Shown: positions 7,684 to 17,130 of the stretch, in pieces | Position numbering within the stretch: the first letter of the stretch is position 1 | Layout: each line of letters starts with the position of its first letter | Assembly (NCBI RefSeq): GCF_022818495.1 | Contig: NZ_CP089291.1 | Location: 4,047,501 to 4,111,500 of the forward strand | From: Fodinisporobacter ferrooxydans | GTDB taxonomy: Bacteria > Bacillota > Bacilli > Tumebacillales > MYW30-H2 | DNA length: 64,000 nt | Reading direction: 5' to 3' | Position numbers and translations under genes: made by a program | Notes under the pieces: generated by a model | What the model was told of the DNA's origin: nothing | The model's database searches: none | The model's input: the letters and a program-made list of their open reading frames with translations, nothing else

Positions 7684-8001
7684 ATGCACGTTTTAATTGA
7701 GACTCTGATTATCGGTGCAGGCACTTTTCTAATCCGTGCCATTTCACTGAGTTGGGGAAGCCGGGTCATTTGGCCAGCATGGGGTCAAAAATGGTTGTCT
7801 TTTGTAACACCTGCAGTTTTGGGGGCACTCCTTGGACCATTGCTTTTTCTTCCGGACAACCATTTGGTGCCTATTGTCCATAATACTACGCTCCTTGCGG
7901 CGATTCCCACTGCCATAGTCGGCTGGTTTACCCGCCACCTTTTTTGGACAGTCGCCGCCGGTGTGGCGTGTTTTGCTATCGTGACACACTTGATTTGGTG
8001 A
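7684..8001 (+). CDS. azlD: AzlD-family branched-chain amino-acid export subunit
   Basis: 105 residues with four hydrophobic helices (IIGAGTFLIRAISL at the start, then LSFVTPAVLGALLGPLLFLP). AzlD is the small partner of AzlC in LIV-E family exporters of branched-chain amino acids and analogues. AAGGAG lies 11 bases upstream of the ATG at 7684; the GTG at 7672 overlaps that ribosome site and is rejected. azlC follows 14 bases after the stop. Order and pairing fit B. subtilis azlCD in reversed order. Confidence 0.85.
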   Translation: MHVLIETLIIGAGTFLIRAISLSWGSRVIWPAWGQKWLSFVTPAVLGALLGPLLFLPDNHLVPIVHNTTLLAAIPTAIVGWFTRHLFWTVAAGVACFAIVTHLIW

Positions 8002-8015
8002 AGAGGTGATTGAAA

Positions 8016-8720
8016 ATGAATAACCGCCGACTGATTGCAAAAGGGATCCGAGATGCTGTGCCGATCATACTCGCGTATTTCCCCATAGCAATGACTTTTG
8101 GAGTGATCTCTACAGGAAACGGTATACCTTGGCTCGTTACCATTCTAATTTCTGTATGGGTGTATGCTGGGGGTGCTCAATTTATGTTAGTGAGCTTGGC
8201 TTTGGCCGGTTCTTCCGTGATTTCCACTGTCGCCACTGTGCTTCTGGTAAACCTGCGACATTTTCTTTACGGTACATCCCTCGGTCCCGCCTTCATCCAT
8301 TGGTCCGAACCGAAAAAATGGTTGTCAGCTTTTGGGTTGACTGACGAAGTGTTTGTGGTCGCCAGCAATCGTTATTTGCAGGAACCGCCTTTTCCTCGAT
8401 ACCACTTAGCCTTCGTATTCGCTTGTTATGGTTCTTGGCTTGCCGGTACATTGGTTGGAGCAAGCATCGGTCAGACGGTTCCCGCAGCAGTCTCTCAAAT
8501 CCTTGGCTTTGCTCTCCCGGCATTATTTTTGGCATTGCTGTTAAGCTCCAAGCGTTCCGGGGCACACATTGCCGCCGCAATATTTGGTGCGATTCTGGCT
8601 GTTGCAGCACATTTGTTGCAGTTAGGAAATGTTGGCCTGGTTGTTGGGGCCGTTATCGGCGCAACGTTAGGCTTGATTTGTCAGAACTTTGTAGAAAGCT
8701 GCAAACAAACGAATTTGTAA
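8016..8720 (+). CDS. azlC: AzlC-family branched-chain amino-acid exporter
   Basis: 234 residues, about seven hydrophobic segments. The family signature is seen in PIILAYFPIAMTFG near the N-terminus, YAGGAQFMLVSL, and VNLRHFLYGTSL with its conserved Arg-His pair. With AzlD it exports branched-chain amino acids (4-azaleucine resistance in B. subtilis). The ATG at 8016 is preferred over an in-frame TTG at 8010 because GAGGTG sits about 8 bases upstream. A hairpin terminator follows. Confidence 0.9.
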   Translation: MNNRRLIAKGIRDAVPIILAYFPIAMTFGVISTGNGIPWLVTILISVWVYAGGAQFMLVSLALAGSSVISTVATVLLVNLRHFLYGTSLGPAFIHWSEPKKWLSAFGLTDEVFVVASNRYLQEPPFPRYHLAFVFACYGSWLAGTLVGASIGQTVPAAVSQILGFALPALFLALLLSSKRSGAHIAAAIFGAILAVAAHLLQLGNVGLVVGAVIGATLGLICQNFVESCKQTNL

Positions 8721-8783
8721 AAATAGAATCCCATCGATGATCAGTCAAATGTCAATTGAATTTTTACATAACGCCGATCATCC

Positions 8784-8819
8784 AAACTGAAGGGTGGATC
8801 GATACTTCCCCTTCAGTTT
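8784..8819 (+). terminator. Terminator after azlC
   Basis: AAACTGAAGGG and CCCTTCAGTTT form an 11-bp stem. A short T run (GATTTTT) follows a few bases later. Confidence 0.65.
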
Positions 8820-8988
8820 CTCAATGATTTTTAAAGAGGATGTTCAAAACCAACATGGCCTTATGGCCACCACATGATATGAAAATGTTATTTTCGTATA
8901 AAAAGTATCCATATTGGGTATGAAAAATAAAAAATGTACCTATATAGTTGTCGTTGGTAGCTAAACTGACAGATTACTTAGTTTGCAG
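8820..8988. repeat. Non-coding stretch with repeat-end fragment
   Basis: AGAGGATGTTCAAAA at 8835-8849 matches, inverted, the closing end of the structured repeat at 3930-4090, so this is probably the stub of a second copy. AAAATGTACCTATAT at about 8931-8945 resembles motifs at 18778 and 18807. No gene is seen. Confidence 0.4.
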
Positions 8989-10014
8989 TTACCGTTTCTC
9001 TGCTTGCAGTGCCGTGACGCACACCATATCTACAATATCTTCGGCACTGCATCCTCTTGATAGATCGTTGATGGGTTTTGCGAATCCTGACAGAATTACC
9101 CCTAACGCCTTCGCATTAGCTAGTCTTTCTACTAGCTTGTAACCAATATTCCCTGCGTTCAGATCGGGGAAAATCAAAACATTTGCTTGTCCGCGAACCA
9201 AACTTTGTGGCGCTTTACGATTTGCTATATCAGGAATCAATGCAGCATCCGCCTGCAACTCTCCGTCTACAATAAGGTTTGGTTGTCGTTGCCTGATGAT
9301 CTCAACAGATTTTCGAATTTTATCCAAAACAAGATGCTCGGCACTGCCCTTTGTCGAAAATGACAGAAATGCTACGACAGGTGAAAGACCAGCCACGATT
9401 TGCGCCAGTTTTGAAGCGTCCAAAGCGATGGCGGATAACTGCTCGCTATTGGGATCCGGGACCACCGCACAGTCCGCAAATACGAGCATGTCCTGTCCTC
9501 CAGGCAGAGAATGTGGCAACATCATGATAAACGCCCCAGACACCAGTTTGGACTCTTGATGCAACCCAACCACCTCAAGTCCGGCCTTCAGAACATGCCC
9601 AGTAGGTATGCTTGAGCCACCGACCATCCCTTCCGCCTGTCCGATCGCAACCAACGCAGCTCCGAAGTATTCTGCCCTGGACATCCTCTTCACTGCCTCA
9701 TCAAGACTGGGTACAAGTTTCCCGCGACGAAAGCACCTCTCTCGATAAAGTTCAGCGAACTGGGTCAATTCTGGATCTTGGATTGGATCTCGGACTGTCA
9801 CCGATACAGGTAATGAATGCAATCGACGGTGAATTCGAGTCTCATCCCCTAGAAGTATGAAGTGAAGAGAACAAGTCTCTCGTCCGCTGGAAATTTTCTC
9901 AATGGCATTCAATGCACGTTCATCGTCACCATCCGTGATCACAATACGATGCTCTAACCGAAACGCCTGTTGACGGAGCTGTTCCAATTTCGGTGTCCAA
10001 TGTTGATTCTGCAC
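8989..10014 (-). CDS. pta: Phosphate acetyltransferase (Pta)
   Basis: 341 residues of the phosphotransacetylase family, which converts acetyl phosphate plus CoA to acetyl-CoA. Family motifs: VGGSSIPTGHVLKAGLEVVG mid-protein, SGAFIMMLP, MLVFADCAVVPDPNSEQL and VAFLSFSTKGSAEH. The GTG start at 10014 follows AAGGG at about 8 bases. It is the last gene of an operon with xsc and an iron-type dehydrogenase; in sulfonate degraders Pta takes up the acetyl phosphate made by Xsc, so here it is probably pathway-specific rather than general overflow metabolism. Confidence 0.9.
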   Translation of the reverse strand: MQNQHWTPKLEQLRQQAFRLEHRIVITDGDDERALNAIEKISSGRETCSLHFILLGDETRIHRRLHSLPVSVTVRDPIQDPELTQFAELYRERCFRRGKLVPSLDEAVKRMSRAEYFGAALVAIGQAEGMVGGSSIPTGHVLKAGLEVVGLHQESKLVSGAFIMMLPHSLPGGQDMLVFADCAVVPDPNSEQLSAIALDASKLAQIVAGLSPVVAFLSFSTKGSAEHLVLDKIRKSVEIIRQRQPNLIVDGELQADAALIPDIANRKAPQSLVRGQANVLIFPDLNAGNIGYKLVERLANAKALGVILSGFAKPINDLSRGCSAEDIVDMVCVTALQAEKR

Positions 10015-10112
10015 TTGGTATCCCTTCTTTTGAATGTAGTTATACCGTTCGACCTGCTTCTCACATTTGACGGGAAAATTCGATTTTATGGACGTTTAGG
10101 AAAGCAAGGAGC

Positions 10113-10131
10113 AAAAGGCATTCCGCCTTTT
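10113..10131 (-). terminator. Intercistronic hairpin between xsc and pta
   Basis: AAAAGGC / GCCTTTT, a perfect 7-bp stem with a 5-base loop in the 143-base gap. It may attenuate pta or protect the upstream message. Confidence 0.45.
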
Positions 10132-10157
10132 ACCCCTTCCCAGCATGATTGATCTTG

Positions 10158-11927
10158 TTACCAGTTTTTATGATCCAGATGAGCATATTTAGATAAAAAA
10201 CGGGTTGGCATTTTTAACGCATCTTTACGGAATGGTGGAGCCAATTGAGTTCCATCCACTTGTATATCGAGTACGGTTGGTTTATCAGACTCCATTGCAT
10301 TGAGGAGGGCTTCTCTTAGGTCTTCCGGATTGTCAACGCGGATACCGTTTGCTCCCATGACTTTGGCTAATTCAGCAAAATCAGGATTATTAATGTCCGC
10401 ACCCACGAAACGGTTGTTATAGTAATCCACTTGATTCTTCTTTTCTGCACACCAAGCCCCATTATTGAATACACAAGCGATAACCGGAATGTTTTGATCA
10501 ACCGCCGTGCTCACTTCATGCAAGCTCATCCCCCATGCCCCATCACCGACAATGGCGAATACGGGGCAATTGGGATTTCCTAATTTGGCCCCAAGTGCCG
10601 CGGGATAGGCAAAACCTGTATTGCCGAATGTTAAAGCAGCGATATGTTTTCGTGGTTGCGTGAACTTCAGGTAACCGTTCGCCGTCGAAGAGACATTGCC
10701 AATGTCAGAAGAAACAATCGCATCTTCCGGTAGCAACTTGGTAAGTTCCAACAATGCCCTTCTCGGATTCATCGGATTGCCATCTACCATGGCAAGTTCC
10801 ACGAGTTCTGCTTCCCATTCCTGATTGACCGCTGCAATTTCCGCGAGGCGTTTGCTATTTGGCTTACGGTTGACATCTTTGGCTTGCAGGCGTTTCAAAA
10901 GTTCGCTGCTTGCTTCCCGAGCGTCACCAATAATACCAACCTCGACAGGATGTGTGCGTGCAATATTACGCGGATTGATATCGATTTGGATAATCTTCGC
11001 ATGCTTCGGCCAATAATCAATGTCGTAACAAGGCAATGTACCAAACACGGAAAGTCTTGTGCCAATCGCTAAAATCACATCTGCTTTCGCCAATGTTTTC
11101 ATCGCTGCTTTTGAACCCATATAGCCAATCGGTCCGACCGCCAAAGGATGGTTAGCCGGGAAAGCGTCATTATGCATATAAGAAGTGGCTGTCTGTGCAG
11201 TCAAATAGTCCGCAATGCCAATCACAGGTTCCCAGCCATCAGCATCCACGGTTCCGCGACCAGAGATGATCACCGGATACTTTGCCGATGCCAACAGTTC
11301 GGCAGCTTTGTCCAGCGATTCCATCGAACCACAGCCTCTTGCATCCACACGATACTGGTGAGGTTCAAGGATTCGATCTTCCAATTCACCATAGAATAAA
11401 TCACGTGGAATATCAAATAGTACCGGCCCCCGTTCCGCATAGGCAATACGAAAAGCGGTTCGTAAACAATCCGCAACCCTGCTGACATGTGGGACTTGAA
11501 CGGTCGCTTTGGTGATGGCATCAAATACGGATACTTGATCACATTCTTGAAATCCATCCCAACCAACTGTCGGTGTTCCGGCAGATGGAGAGATGACAAC
11601 CATTGGTGTGTGTGCCTGATAAGCAGCAGCCACGGAAGTAACCATATTGGTAATTCCGGGACCGTTTTGTCCAACGACTACTCCTGCTATCCCCGATACA
11701 CGTGTATAAGCATCCGCCATGTGCGCGGCTGATTGTTCATGGCGTACTGGGATAAAGCGGATTCCTGCAGTTGGAAGCAAATCCAACATATCCATAAAAG
11801 CAGAGCCCAGAATCCCCGTGATATGTGTCACACCTTCCGCCACTAAAGTCTCAACAATCGCTTCACTCGGTGTCATTTTTACTTTCGTGCCTGTTAAATT
11901 TTTAGTTTCAATTTCTGTCATAGCCAT
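10158..11927 (-). CDS. xsc: Sulfoacetaldehyde acetyltransferase
   Basis: 589 residues, a thiamine-diphosphate enzyme of the acetolactate-synthase superfamily. Xsc cleaves sulfoacetaldehyde with phosphate to sulfite and acetyl phosphate in the cytoplasm, the key desulfonation step for taurine, isethionate and sulfoacetate. Seen: catalytic Glu in [14 protein letters not shown] (E64), the ThDP-binding [12 protein letters not shown] to FNN segment, and full length with no gaps. Close resemblance to known Xsc ([34 protein letters not shown]) separates it from acetolactate synthase. GGAGG precedes the ATG by 8-9 bases. It lies 47 bases after the dehydrogenase gene and upstream of pta. Confidence 0.93.
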   Translation of the reverse strand: MAMTEIETKNLTGTKVKMTPSEAIVETLVAEGVTHITGILGSAFMDMLDLLPTAGIRFIPVRHEQSAAHMADAYTRVSGIAGVVVGQNGPGITNMVTSVAAAYQAHTPMVVISPSAGTPTVGWDGFQECDQVSVFDAITKATVQVPHVSRVADCLRTAFRIAYAERGPVLFDIPRDLFYGELEDRILEPHQYRVDARGCGSMESLDKAAELLASAKYPVIISGRGTVDADGWEPVIGIADYLTAQTATSYMHNDAFPANHPLAVGPIGYMGSKAAMKTLAKADVILAIGTRLSVFGTLPCYDIDYWPKHAKIIQIDINPRNIARTHPVEVGIIGDAREASSELLKRLQAKDVNRKPNSKRLAEIAAVNQEWEAELVELAMVDGNPMNPRRALLELTKLLPEDAIVSSDIGNVSSTANGYLKFTQPRKHIAALTFGNTGFAYPAALGAKLGNPNCPVFAIVGDGAWGMSLHEVSTAVDQNIPVIACVFNNGAWCAEKKNQVDYYNNRFVGADINNPDFAELAKVMGANGIRVDNPEDLREALLNAMESDKPTVLDIQVDGTQLAPPFRKDALKMPTRFLSKYAHLDHKNW

Positions 11928-11974
11928 AATTCAAATCCTCCTAAGTTTAATGAATGAATTTTAAAAGATAATTA

Positions 11975-13147
11975 TTATTGAACAATTAGTTTCTCAGCAA
12001 GCATTTCATATATTGCTGATACATCTTTGCTTGTTGGTATTCTTACGTTAGTTAATATTCCATTTCCAGACATAGCATCATCGACGAGAATAGGGATAGA
12101 ATCTCTTAATTTTTGAACATCAATATATTTTCTGCCATCGTCCCATATCCCAAATTTCTCATTGTAGCTTTCTATTATTTTCAAAGAAATGTTAGCTAAC
12201 TGATCAGTATTTAGTGATGGATCAGAGCCCAAAGCTATTGCGATATTTGCATAGCGTTCTTTGGCTGCTTCAAGCCCGAAAAGCATCACAAAGGGTAGCA
12301 GAAGAGATACACTTAAACCATGCTGAATGTGAAAGCGTGTACCTAAAGGGCGACCTGCTGCATGGGCTAAATTCGTAGAGGAATTAGAGAAAGCAATCCC
12401 TGCATAACAGCTAGCTAACATCATTTTTTCTCTAGAGTCATTGTCTGCTCCATCCTCCCATATTCGAGGCAAAGCGGTTCCAATTATACGAATAGATTCT
12501 AATGCATATAGGTCGGTCATTTTTGTAGCCCGATTAGATACATACGCCTCTATTGCATGTGTTAACGCATCAAGTCCTGTATAAGCTGTAAGATGACGTG
12601 GTAGGCTAATGGATAGTTTTGGATCTAAGACAGCGGTATCCGGTATTAAATTAGGATGACCAGGATTCATCTTGAAATTAGTTTCGGTATTCGTTATAAC
12701 CATGACTTTTGTAGCTTCTGAACCAGTTCCCGACGTAGTCGGAACCGCGATGAGTGGGAGGCGGTTTAAATAGGGCTGTTTCGTTATGTCAGTCCATTTT
12801 AAATCATGATTGATAGCAAATAACGAAACAGCTTTTCCCAAATCGATTGCACTTCCTCCACCAATTGATATGATACAATCCGCCTTAAAATCTTTTAAAA
12901 CTTCTAGTGCTGCCTCAACGTGTAAGGTTGTAGGCTCACCAGCATAATCACTAAAAAATCTACTTTCAAAATTTCCCTTCCTTAAAATTTCTTCCACTTT
13001 GTAATGCAGATTGATGGGGGGATTGGCTAAGAAAGAATCCATTACTACAAAAGCTCTACTACCACGATTTTCAATTACAAATTCATCCAATGAATTTAAA
13101 TACCCATTCCCTATATAAATATGGCATGGTAAATCTAGTTTAGGCAT
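11975..13147 (-). CDS. Iron-type alcohol dehydrogenase, probable isethionate/sulfoacetaldehyde oxidoreductase
   Basis: 390 residues of the group III (iron-containing) alcohol dehydrogenase family. NAD-binding GGGSAIDLGKAVSLF and the SGTGSEAT loop are intact, and the metal-ligand region reads GLDALTHAIEAYVS then FHIQHGLSV. As first gene of an operon with xsc and pta, it most likely interconverts isethionate and sulfoacetaldehyde; iron-type SarD enzymes catalyse the reverse reaction in anaerobes. Direction and substrate are inferred from context. A sigma-54 promoter lies about 180 bases upstream, so expression should depend on the adjacent activator. Confidence 0.85.
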   Translation of the reverse strand: MPKLDLPCHIYIGNGYLNSLDEFVIENRGSRAFVVMDSFLANPPINLHYKVEEILRKGNFESRFFSDYAGEPTTLHVEAALEVLKDFKADCIISIGGGSAIDLGKAVSLFAINHDLKWTDITKQPYLNRLPLIAVPTTSGTGSEATKVMVITNTETNFKMNPGHPNLIPDTAVLDPKLSISLPRHLTAYTGLDALTHAIEAYVSNRATKMTDLYALESIRIIGTALPRIWEDGADNDSREKMMLASCYAGIAFSNSSTNLAHAAGRPLGTRFHIQHGLSVSLLLPFVMLFGLEAAKERYANIAIALGSDPSLNTDQLANISLKIIESYNEKFGIWDDGRKYIDVQKLRDSIPILVDDAMSGNGILTNVRIPTSKDVSAIYEMLAEKLIVQ

Positions 13148-13327
13148 ATTGTTCCCCCATTTTAACTGAAATAGTTCATATATTTTCCGGATCCAAAGTA
13201 CTAGTATTTTGATCTCAAAATAAATAGAAATTGTTCACCCCCAATTCTTACTGGTTATGTAACTTACAATTCACCACCTTTGTATTAAGAATTAGGTTTA
13301 AAAATTATATTTTATATGTGAGATATA

Positions 13328-13345
13328 CAGCAAAAATCATGCCAA
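13328..13345 (-). promoter_or_regulatory. Sigma-54 (-24/-12) promoter of the dehydrogenase-xsc-pta operon
   Basis: Minus-strand TTGGCATGATTTTTGCTG matches the consensus TTGGCAC-N4-TTGCW with the exact GG-N10-GC spacing (GG at 13343-13342, GC at 13331-13330). It points at the dehydrogenase start, 181 bases downstream. Confidence 0.85.
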
Positions 13346-13479
13346 TCAGAAAATGTTGTATATGTATAATTATTCTGATAGTTTATGGTGTACAATAAAA
13401 TTACTATGGTGACAATTTGCTTCCATGATGGTGCTCTAAAAACACCGTCCAATTTTAAAATTAGGAGTGGGAGGAAATA

Positions 13480-14994
13480 ATGGACTGTCTATTCGATGAT
13501 CATGTCGATAAAGAAAAATTGTTATCAGAAATTACACAGCTCCAATCTATCAGTGAACAGTTTCGGGCAATTTTTGATTCTTCAACCGACGGTCTTTTTG
13601 TTGTCGATTCTGGAGGGATTGTATTAGAAATTAATAAAGCATATGAACAAATGACCAGTATTTTACGTGAGGAAGTGGTAGGGAGAAACTTAACTGATCT
13701 AGTATTATCTGAATATTTTGATAAATCAGCATCCCTTTTGGCTTTACAATCTAAGAAGACGACAACAATCATACAACAAATAAAAAAACAAAAATTCTTT
13801 GTTGTAACGGCCAATCCTGTATTTGGTACAGAGCCAGAGATTAAAATGGTTGTCACCAGTGTCAGAGACGTTACATTTTTACACCATTTACAACAACAGC
13901 TTCGGCAAGTAGAACAGATTAACGAAAGACTCTCCTATCAAATACCGACTGCTAAAGAAACACAGAAAAGTTTCTCTGCCATTTATGGAAGCTCTAAAAT
14001 GCAAAAGCTTTTAGAAAAAATAAAACAAATTTCTTCGTTCCCAACACCTGTATTAATTACTGGTCCCTCAGGTACAGGTAAAGAAGTGTTGGCAAACATG
14101 ATTTATCAGTTAAGTTCCACAGAGAATAGACCATTTATTAAAGTCAATTGTGCAGCAATTCCACCCGAACTATTCGAATCCGAATTGTTCGGTTATGTAG
14201 GGGGATCATTTACTGGTGCGCATAAAGATGGAAAACCTGGATTGATTGAATTGTCAAATAAAGGAGTTTTACTATTAGATGAAATCGGTGAAATGCCTTT
14301 ACCTTTACAAGCCAAATTACTGCGTGTGTTACAAGATAAAACGATAACCCGTCTTGGAGATACAAAACCCAAACAACTTTCCTTTCGCTTGATTTGTTCA
14401 ACAAATCAAGATCTAAAACAATTAGTTAAAGAGAAAAAATTCCGTGAGGATCTATGGTATCGAATTAATGTAGTTCACCTTGAAATTCCACCGTTACGTG
14501 AACGCAAATCAGATATTCGTCCTCTCACGAAACAGTTTTTAGATGAATTTTGTTCTCAATATGGTTTACAAAAGCAGATAAAGCCAGAAGCTATGTTGTC
14601 TTTAGAAGAATATTCATGGCCAGGAAATGTACGTGAGCTTAAAAACATTGTGGAGTTTCTTGTTGTCTCGACAACTGATAATAATATTTCACTGGATGAT
14701 CTTCCAGAGCATGTCAGGAATAATTGGGATTTCGTGAATGTGTCATACGAAGGAGAGCTATCTCAGACAAACGAAGATACTCAAATAACAATATCTGATA
14801 ATAGAACTTTGAAGCAATTACTTGATCAATTTGAAGCAAAGCAAATATTACGAGCATTAAACTCCACTAAAAGTATGCGTTCAGCTGCTGCCTTACTAGG
14901 CATAGACCACGCTAGTTTAATTCGTAAAATGAAGAGACTCGAAATTTATAAAAAGTCAAGCTATCGTAGCTTATCGTCCACAGACACGAAATGA
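13480..14994 (+). CDS. Sigma-54-dependent activator with PAS sensor
   Basis: 504 residues: a PAS domain (about 28-130), a short linker, an AAA+ ATPase (about 165-395) with Walker A GPSGTGKE (195-202) and Walker B LLLDEIGEM, and a Fis-type helix-turn-helix (about 465-492, RSAAALLGIDHASLIRKMK). It hydrolyses ATP to open sigma-54 RNA polymerase at -24/-12 promoters. The contact loop reads GSFTGA (242-247) instead of GAFTGA. It is divergent from the dehydrogenase-xsc-pta operon, and both nearby -24/-12 promoters are likely targets, with the PAS domain sensing a pathway compound. GGGAGG precedes the ATG. Confidence 0.93.
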   Translation: MDCLFDDHVDKEKLLSEITQLQSISEQFRAIFDSSTDGLFVVDSGGIVLEINKAYEQMTSILREEVVGRNLTDLVLSEYFDKSASLLALQSKKTTTIIQQIKKQKFFVVTANPVFGTEPEIKMVVTSVRDVTFLHHLQQQLRQVEQINERLSYQIPTAKETQKSFSAIYGSSKMQKLLEKIKQISSFPTPVLITGPSGTGKEVLANMIYQLSSTENRPFIKVNCAAIPPELFESELFGYVGGSFTGAHKDGKPGLIELSNKGVLLLDEIGEMPLPLQAKLLRVLQDKTITRLGDTKPKQLSFRLICSTNQDLKQLVKEKKFREDLWYRINVVHLEIPPLRERKSDIRPLTKQFLDEFCSQYGLQKQIKPEAMLSLEEYSWPGNVRELKNIVEFLVVSTTDNNISLDDLPEHVRNNWDFVNVSYEGELSQTNEDTQITISDNRTLKQLLDQFEAKQILRALNSTKSMRSAAALLGIDHASLIRKMKRLEIYKKSSYRSLSSTDTK

Positions 14995-15205
14995 TGGAGC
15001 ATTCTGTCTTACATCAAATCTTTAAACTGTGGAAATTTGGATACGTGAGTTATCTCTTCTATTACATATACCAAATAACTATACACAGCAATAATGGTGA
15101 TAGATTGACACTAAAAGTCAGAATATCGGTGTTCAACCATCACCAAAGTTGGACTATATATTTTTAAAATACTTAGAAATGCGGTAAATACAAAACTTAA
15201 TAAAA

Positions 15206-15223
15206 GTGGCACAGTTTTTGCAT
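15206..15223 (+). promoter_or_regulatory. Sigma-54 (-24/-12) promoter pointing at the transporter
   Basis: GTGGCACAGTTTTTGCAT fits TGGCAC-N5-TTGC with exact GG-N10-GC spacing (GG 15208-15209, GC 15220-15221). Downstream lies a short frame after AAAGGAG (15252), then the IS110-family element and, beyond it, the MHS transporter at 17304. Originally this promoter probably drove the transporter. Confidence 0.8.
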
Positions 15224-15424
15224 TGTTATTTAGTGACATTGCATTTCTGGAAAGGAGAGGATACGCCCTTGTTTGTAAGCGGATTCATTTTGTATTACTA
15301 CATGCTTAAATCGCCTTGAGTTTTAATTGCACCATAGAATAAACAGTGGTAAATATTAAAAAAATTCATTTAAACGCCGTAACGATGTTGGGAATCATTA
15401 CGAGGAGCAATTCCTGTAATGAAG
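15224..15424 (+). other. Leader downstream of the sigma-54 promoter
   Basis: AAAGGAGAGG at 15252 is followed by a TTG-started 16-codon frame (FVSGFILYYYMLKSP). It may be a leader peptide, a truncated gene start, or chance. The rest up to the IS left end is A/T-rich and shows no gene. Confidence 0.3.
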
Positions 15425-15514
15425 TAATTTAAGCTTTGAACGAAAAAAGCACCTCTTGTATACTAGGAAACGTTCGACGCAGAACAATACCTACATACGA
15501 AAAGAGGCGCTCAC

Positions 15515-16813
15515 ATGAAGTATAAGACGAAGCAGAAACAGAATCAACGGATTACAAGAATTACCGAGAACACATTGGTGGTTGGAGCTGACATCGCAAA
15601 GAAGATACACGTAGCTCGAGCTGTGGATTTCCGTGGAATTGAGCTTGGGAAGGACTGTGTGTTTCACAACGACCAGGAAGGGCTGACGAAGCTGGCAGCG
15701 TGGATGAAGGAGCTTGGCCGAATTCATGAGAAAACAGACATTATATTCGGCATTGAACCGACTGGACACTACTGGTTCCCGTTAGCGGCGTTTTTGAAGG
15801 AGCAAGGCATTCAGGTTGTTGTTGTCAATCCGCATCATGTGAACAAGAGCAAGGAGCTCGAGGACAACTCACAGACCAAAAGCGACTACAAGGATGCAAA
15901 AGTCATTGCCGACCTCATTCGGAATGGAAAGTACTCAGAACCTAACTTACCGACCAAGGAATACGCAGAATTACGCATTCTGATGAATCTTCGCGAGAAG
16001 GTCATGGTGAGCTTGATTCAAGTGAAAACACGGATCACAAACTGGTTTGACCGCTACTTTCCAGAGTATCCACAGGTATTTAAGGACTGGGAAGGGAAAG
16101 CGTCCCTCATGACCATGCGTCAGTTTCCAACTCCAGAGGAGATTGTCTCCGTAGGCGCCAGAGGCGTTCTCTCACATTGGAAGACGGAAATCAAGCGTGG
16201 GGTGGGCATTAAGAGAGCGGAGCAGCTCTATGCGACCGCAACGGCTTCCATCGGGCTTACCGAGGGACTGGCAGCGGCTCGAATCGAGCTGACTATCTTG
16301 CTGCAGCAGTACGATCTGTATGGCAAGCAGGAAGAAACCATTATGGCGCAAGTCTTGCAGATTCTTGAGAAGATCCCCGGAACTCGGCAGATGCTGAGCA
16401 TCCCAGGGGTTGGTGTTCTGACCGTCGCCGGTTTCCTAGCGGAGGTTGGCGATCTCAACAACTATGATCACGGACAGCAAATCATCCGCTTGGCTGGACT
16501 GAATTTGACTGAGAATAGTTCTGGAAAACGGAAGGGGAAAACGGGGATCAGCAAGCGGGGTCGTTCTCGATTAAGAGGCATCTTGTTTCGCGCCATGCTA
16601 CCGATGGTGGCCAAAAACGAAGAATTTAAAGAGCTGCACAAGTATTACACGACACGTAGTCAGAATCCGTTAAAAAAGAAGCAGTCGATCATCGCCTTAT
16701 GTGGAAAACTGGTTCGCGTACTTTATACATTGGGGACAAAGCAGAAAGAGTATAACGCAAACGATGTACTGGGGCCAGTCCGACAAGCCCAGCTACAACA
16801 AAGTGCAGCATAA
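15515..16813 (+). CDS. IS110-family (RNA-guided type) transposase
   Basis: 432 residues. The N-terminal RuvC-like DEDD domain has its acidic residues at D26 (VVGADIAKK), E81 (FGIEPTGHYW), D124 and D127 (KSDYKDAKVIADL). The C-terminal Transposase_20 domain contains IPGVGVLTVAGFLAEVGD and the serine-containing NLTENSSGKRKG. Family knowledge: IS110/IS1111 recombinases use an element-encoded bridge or seeker RNA to choose the target. The frame is complete and probably active. Codon use is more G/C-rich than in the flanking sulfonate genes, consistent with recent arrival. Confidence 0.92.
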   Translation: MKYKTKQKQNQRITRITENTLVVGADIAKKIHVARAVDFRGIELGKDCVFHNDQEGLTKLAAWMKELGRIHEKTDIIFGIEPTGHYWFPLAAFLKEQGIQVVVVNPHHVNKSKELEDNSQTKSDYKDAKVIADLIRNGKYSEPNLPTKEYAELRILMNLREKVMVSLIQVKTRITNWFDRYFPEYPQVFKDWEGKASLMTMRQFPTPEEIVSVGARGVLSHWKTEIKRGVGIKRAEQLYATATASIGLTEGLAAARIELTILLQQYDLYGKQEETIMAQVLQILEKIPGTRQMLSIPGVGVLTVAGFLAEVGDLNNYDHGQQIIRLAGLNLTENSSGKRKGKTGISKRGRSRLRGILFRAMLPMVAKNEEFKELHKYYTTRSQNPLKKKQSIIALCGKLVRVLYTLGTKQKEYNANDVLGPVRQAQLQQSAA

Positions 16814-16929
16814 AATAAAAAATAGAACACGTATCAACAGCTTAGTATCTGGTTTTTAATAAATGAAATATCCACAACTGGATATTTCACAAATTCAACA
16901 TTATCAACAAACTGAAAACTCGATTATTC

Positions 16930-17130
16930 AGATGTGCACAACTTTGACAACGGAAGCACCGGAGAAGCCGAAGGATTTTATCCATAAGGGCAACGACCCA
17001 GTCGAGGAGCAAGAATCGGCCTCCACCCCTTGAGAGGTAGAACGAAGGAATGTAAGGGCATAGACCCAGCGTGACATGGGAGGGTAAACCCCGAGGGAGA
17101 ACGTGGAGATCCACTGTGCGATCATACCAT
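16930..17130 (+). ncRNA. Candidate bridge/seeker RNA of the IS110-family element
   Basis: The tail after the transposase contains about 200 bases with much higher G/C than both flanks, no reading frame, and several short hairpins (GGAT/ATCC, GGG-CAACGA-CCC, CCTC/GAGG, GGG/CCC, GGGTAAACCCC). IS1111-group elements encode their guide RNA in this 3' position. The assignment is by location and structure only. Confidence 0.4.
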
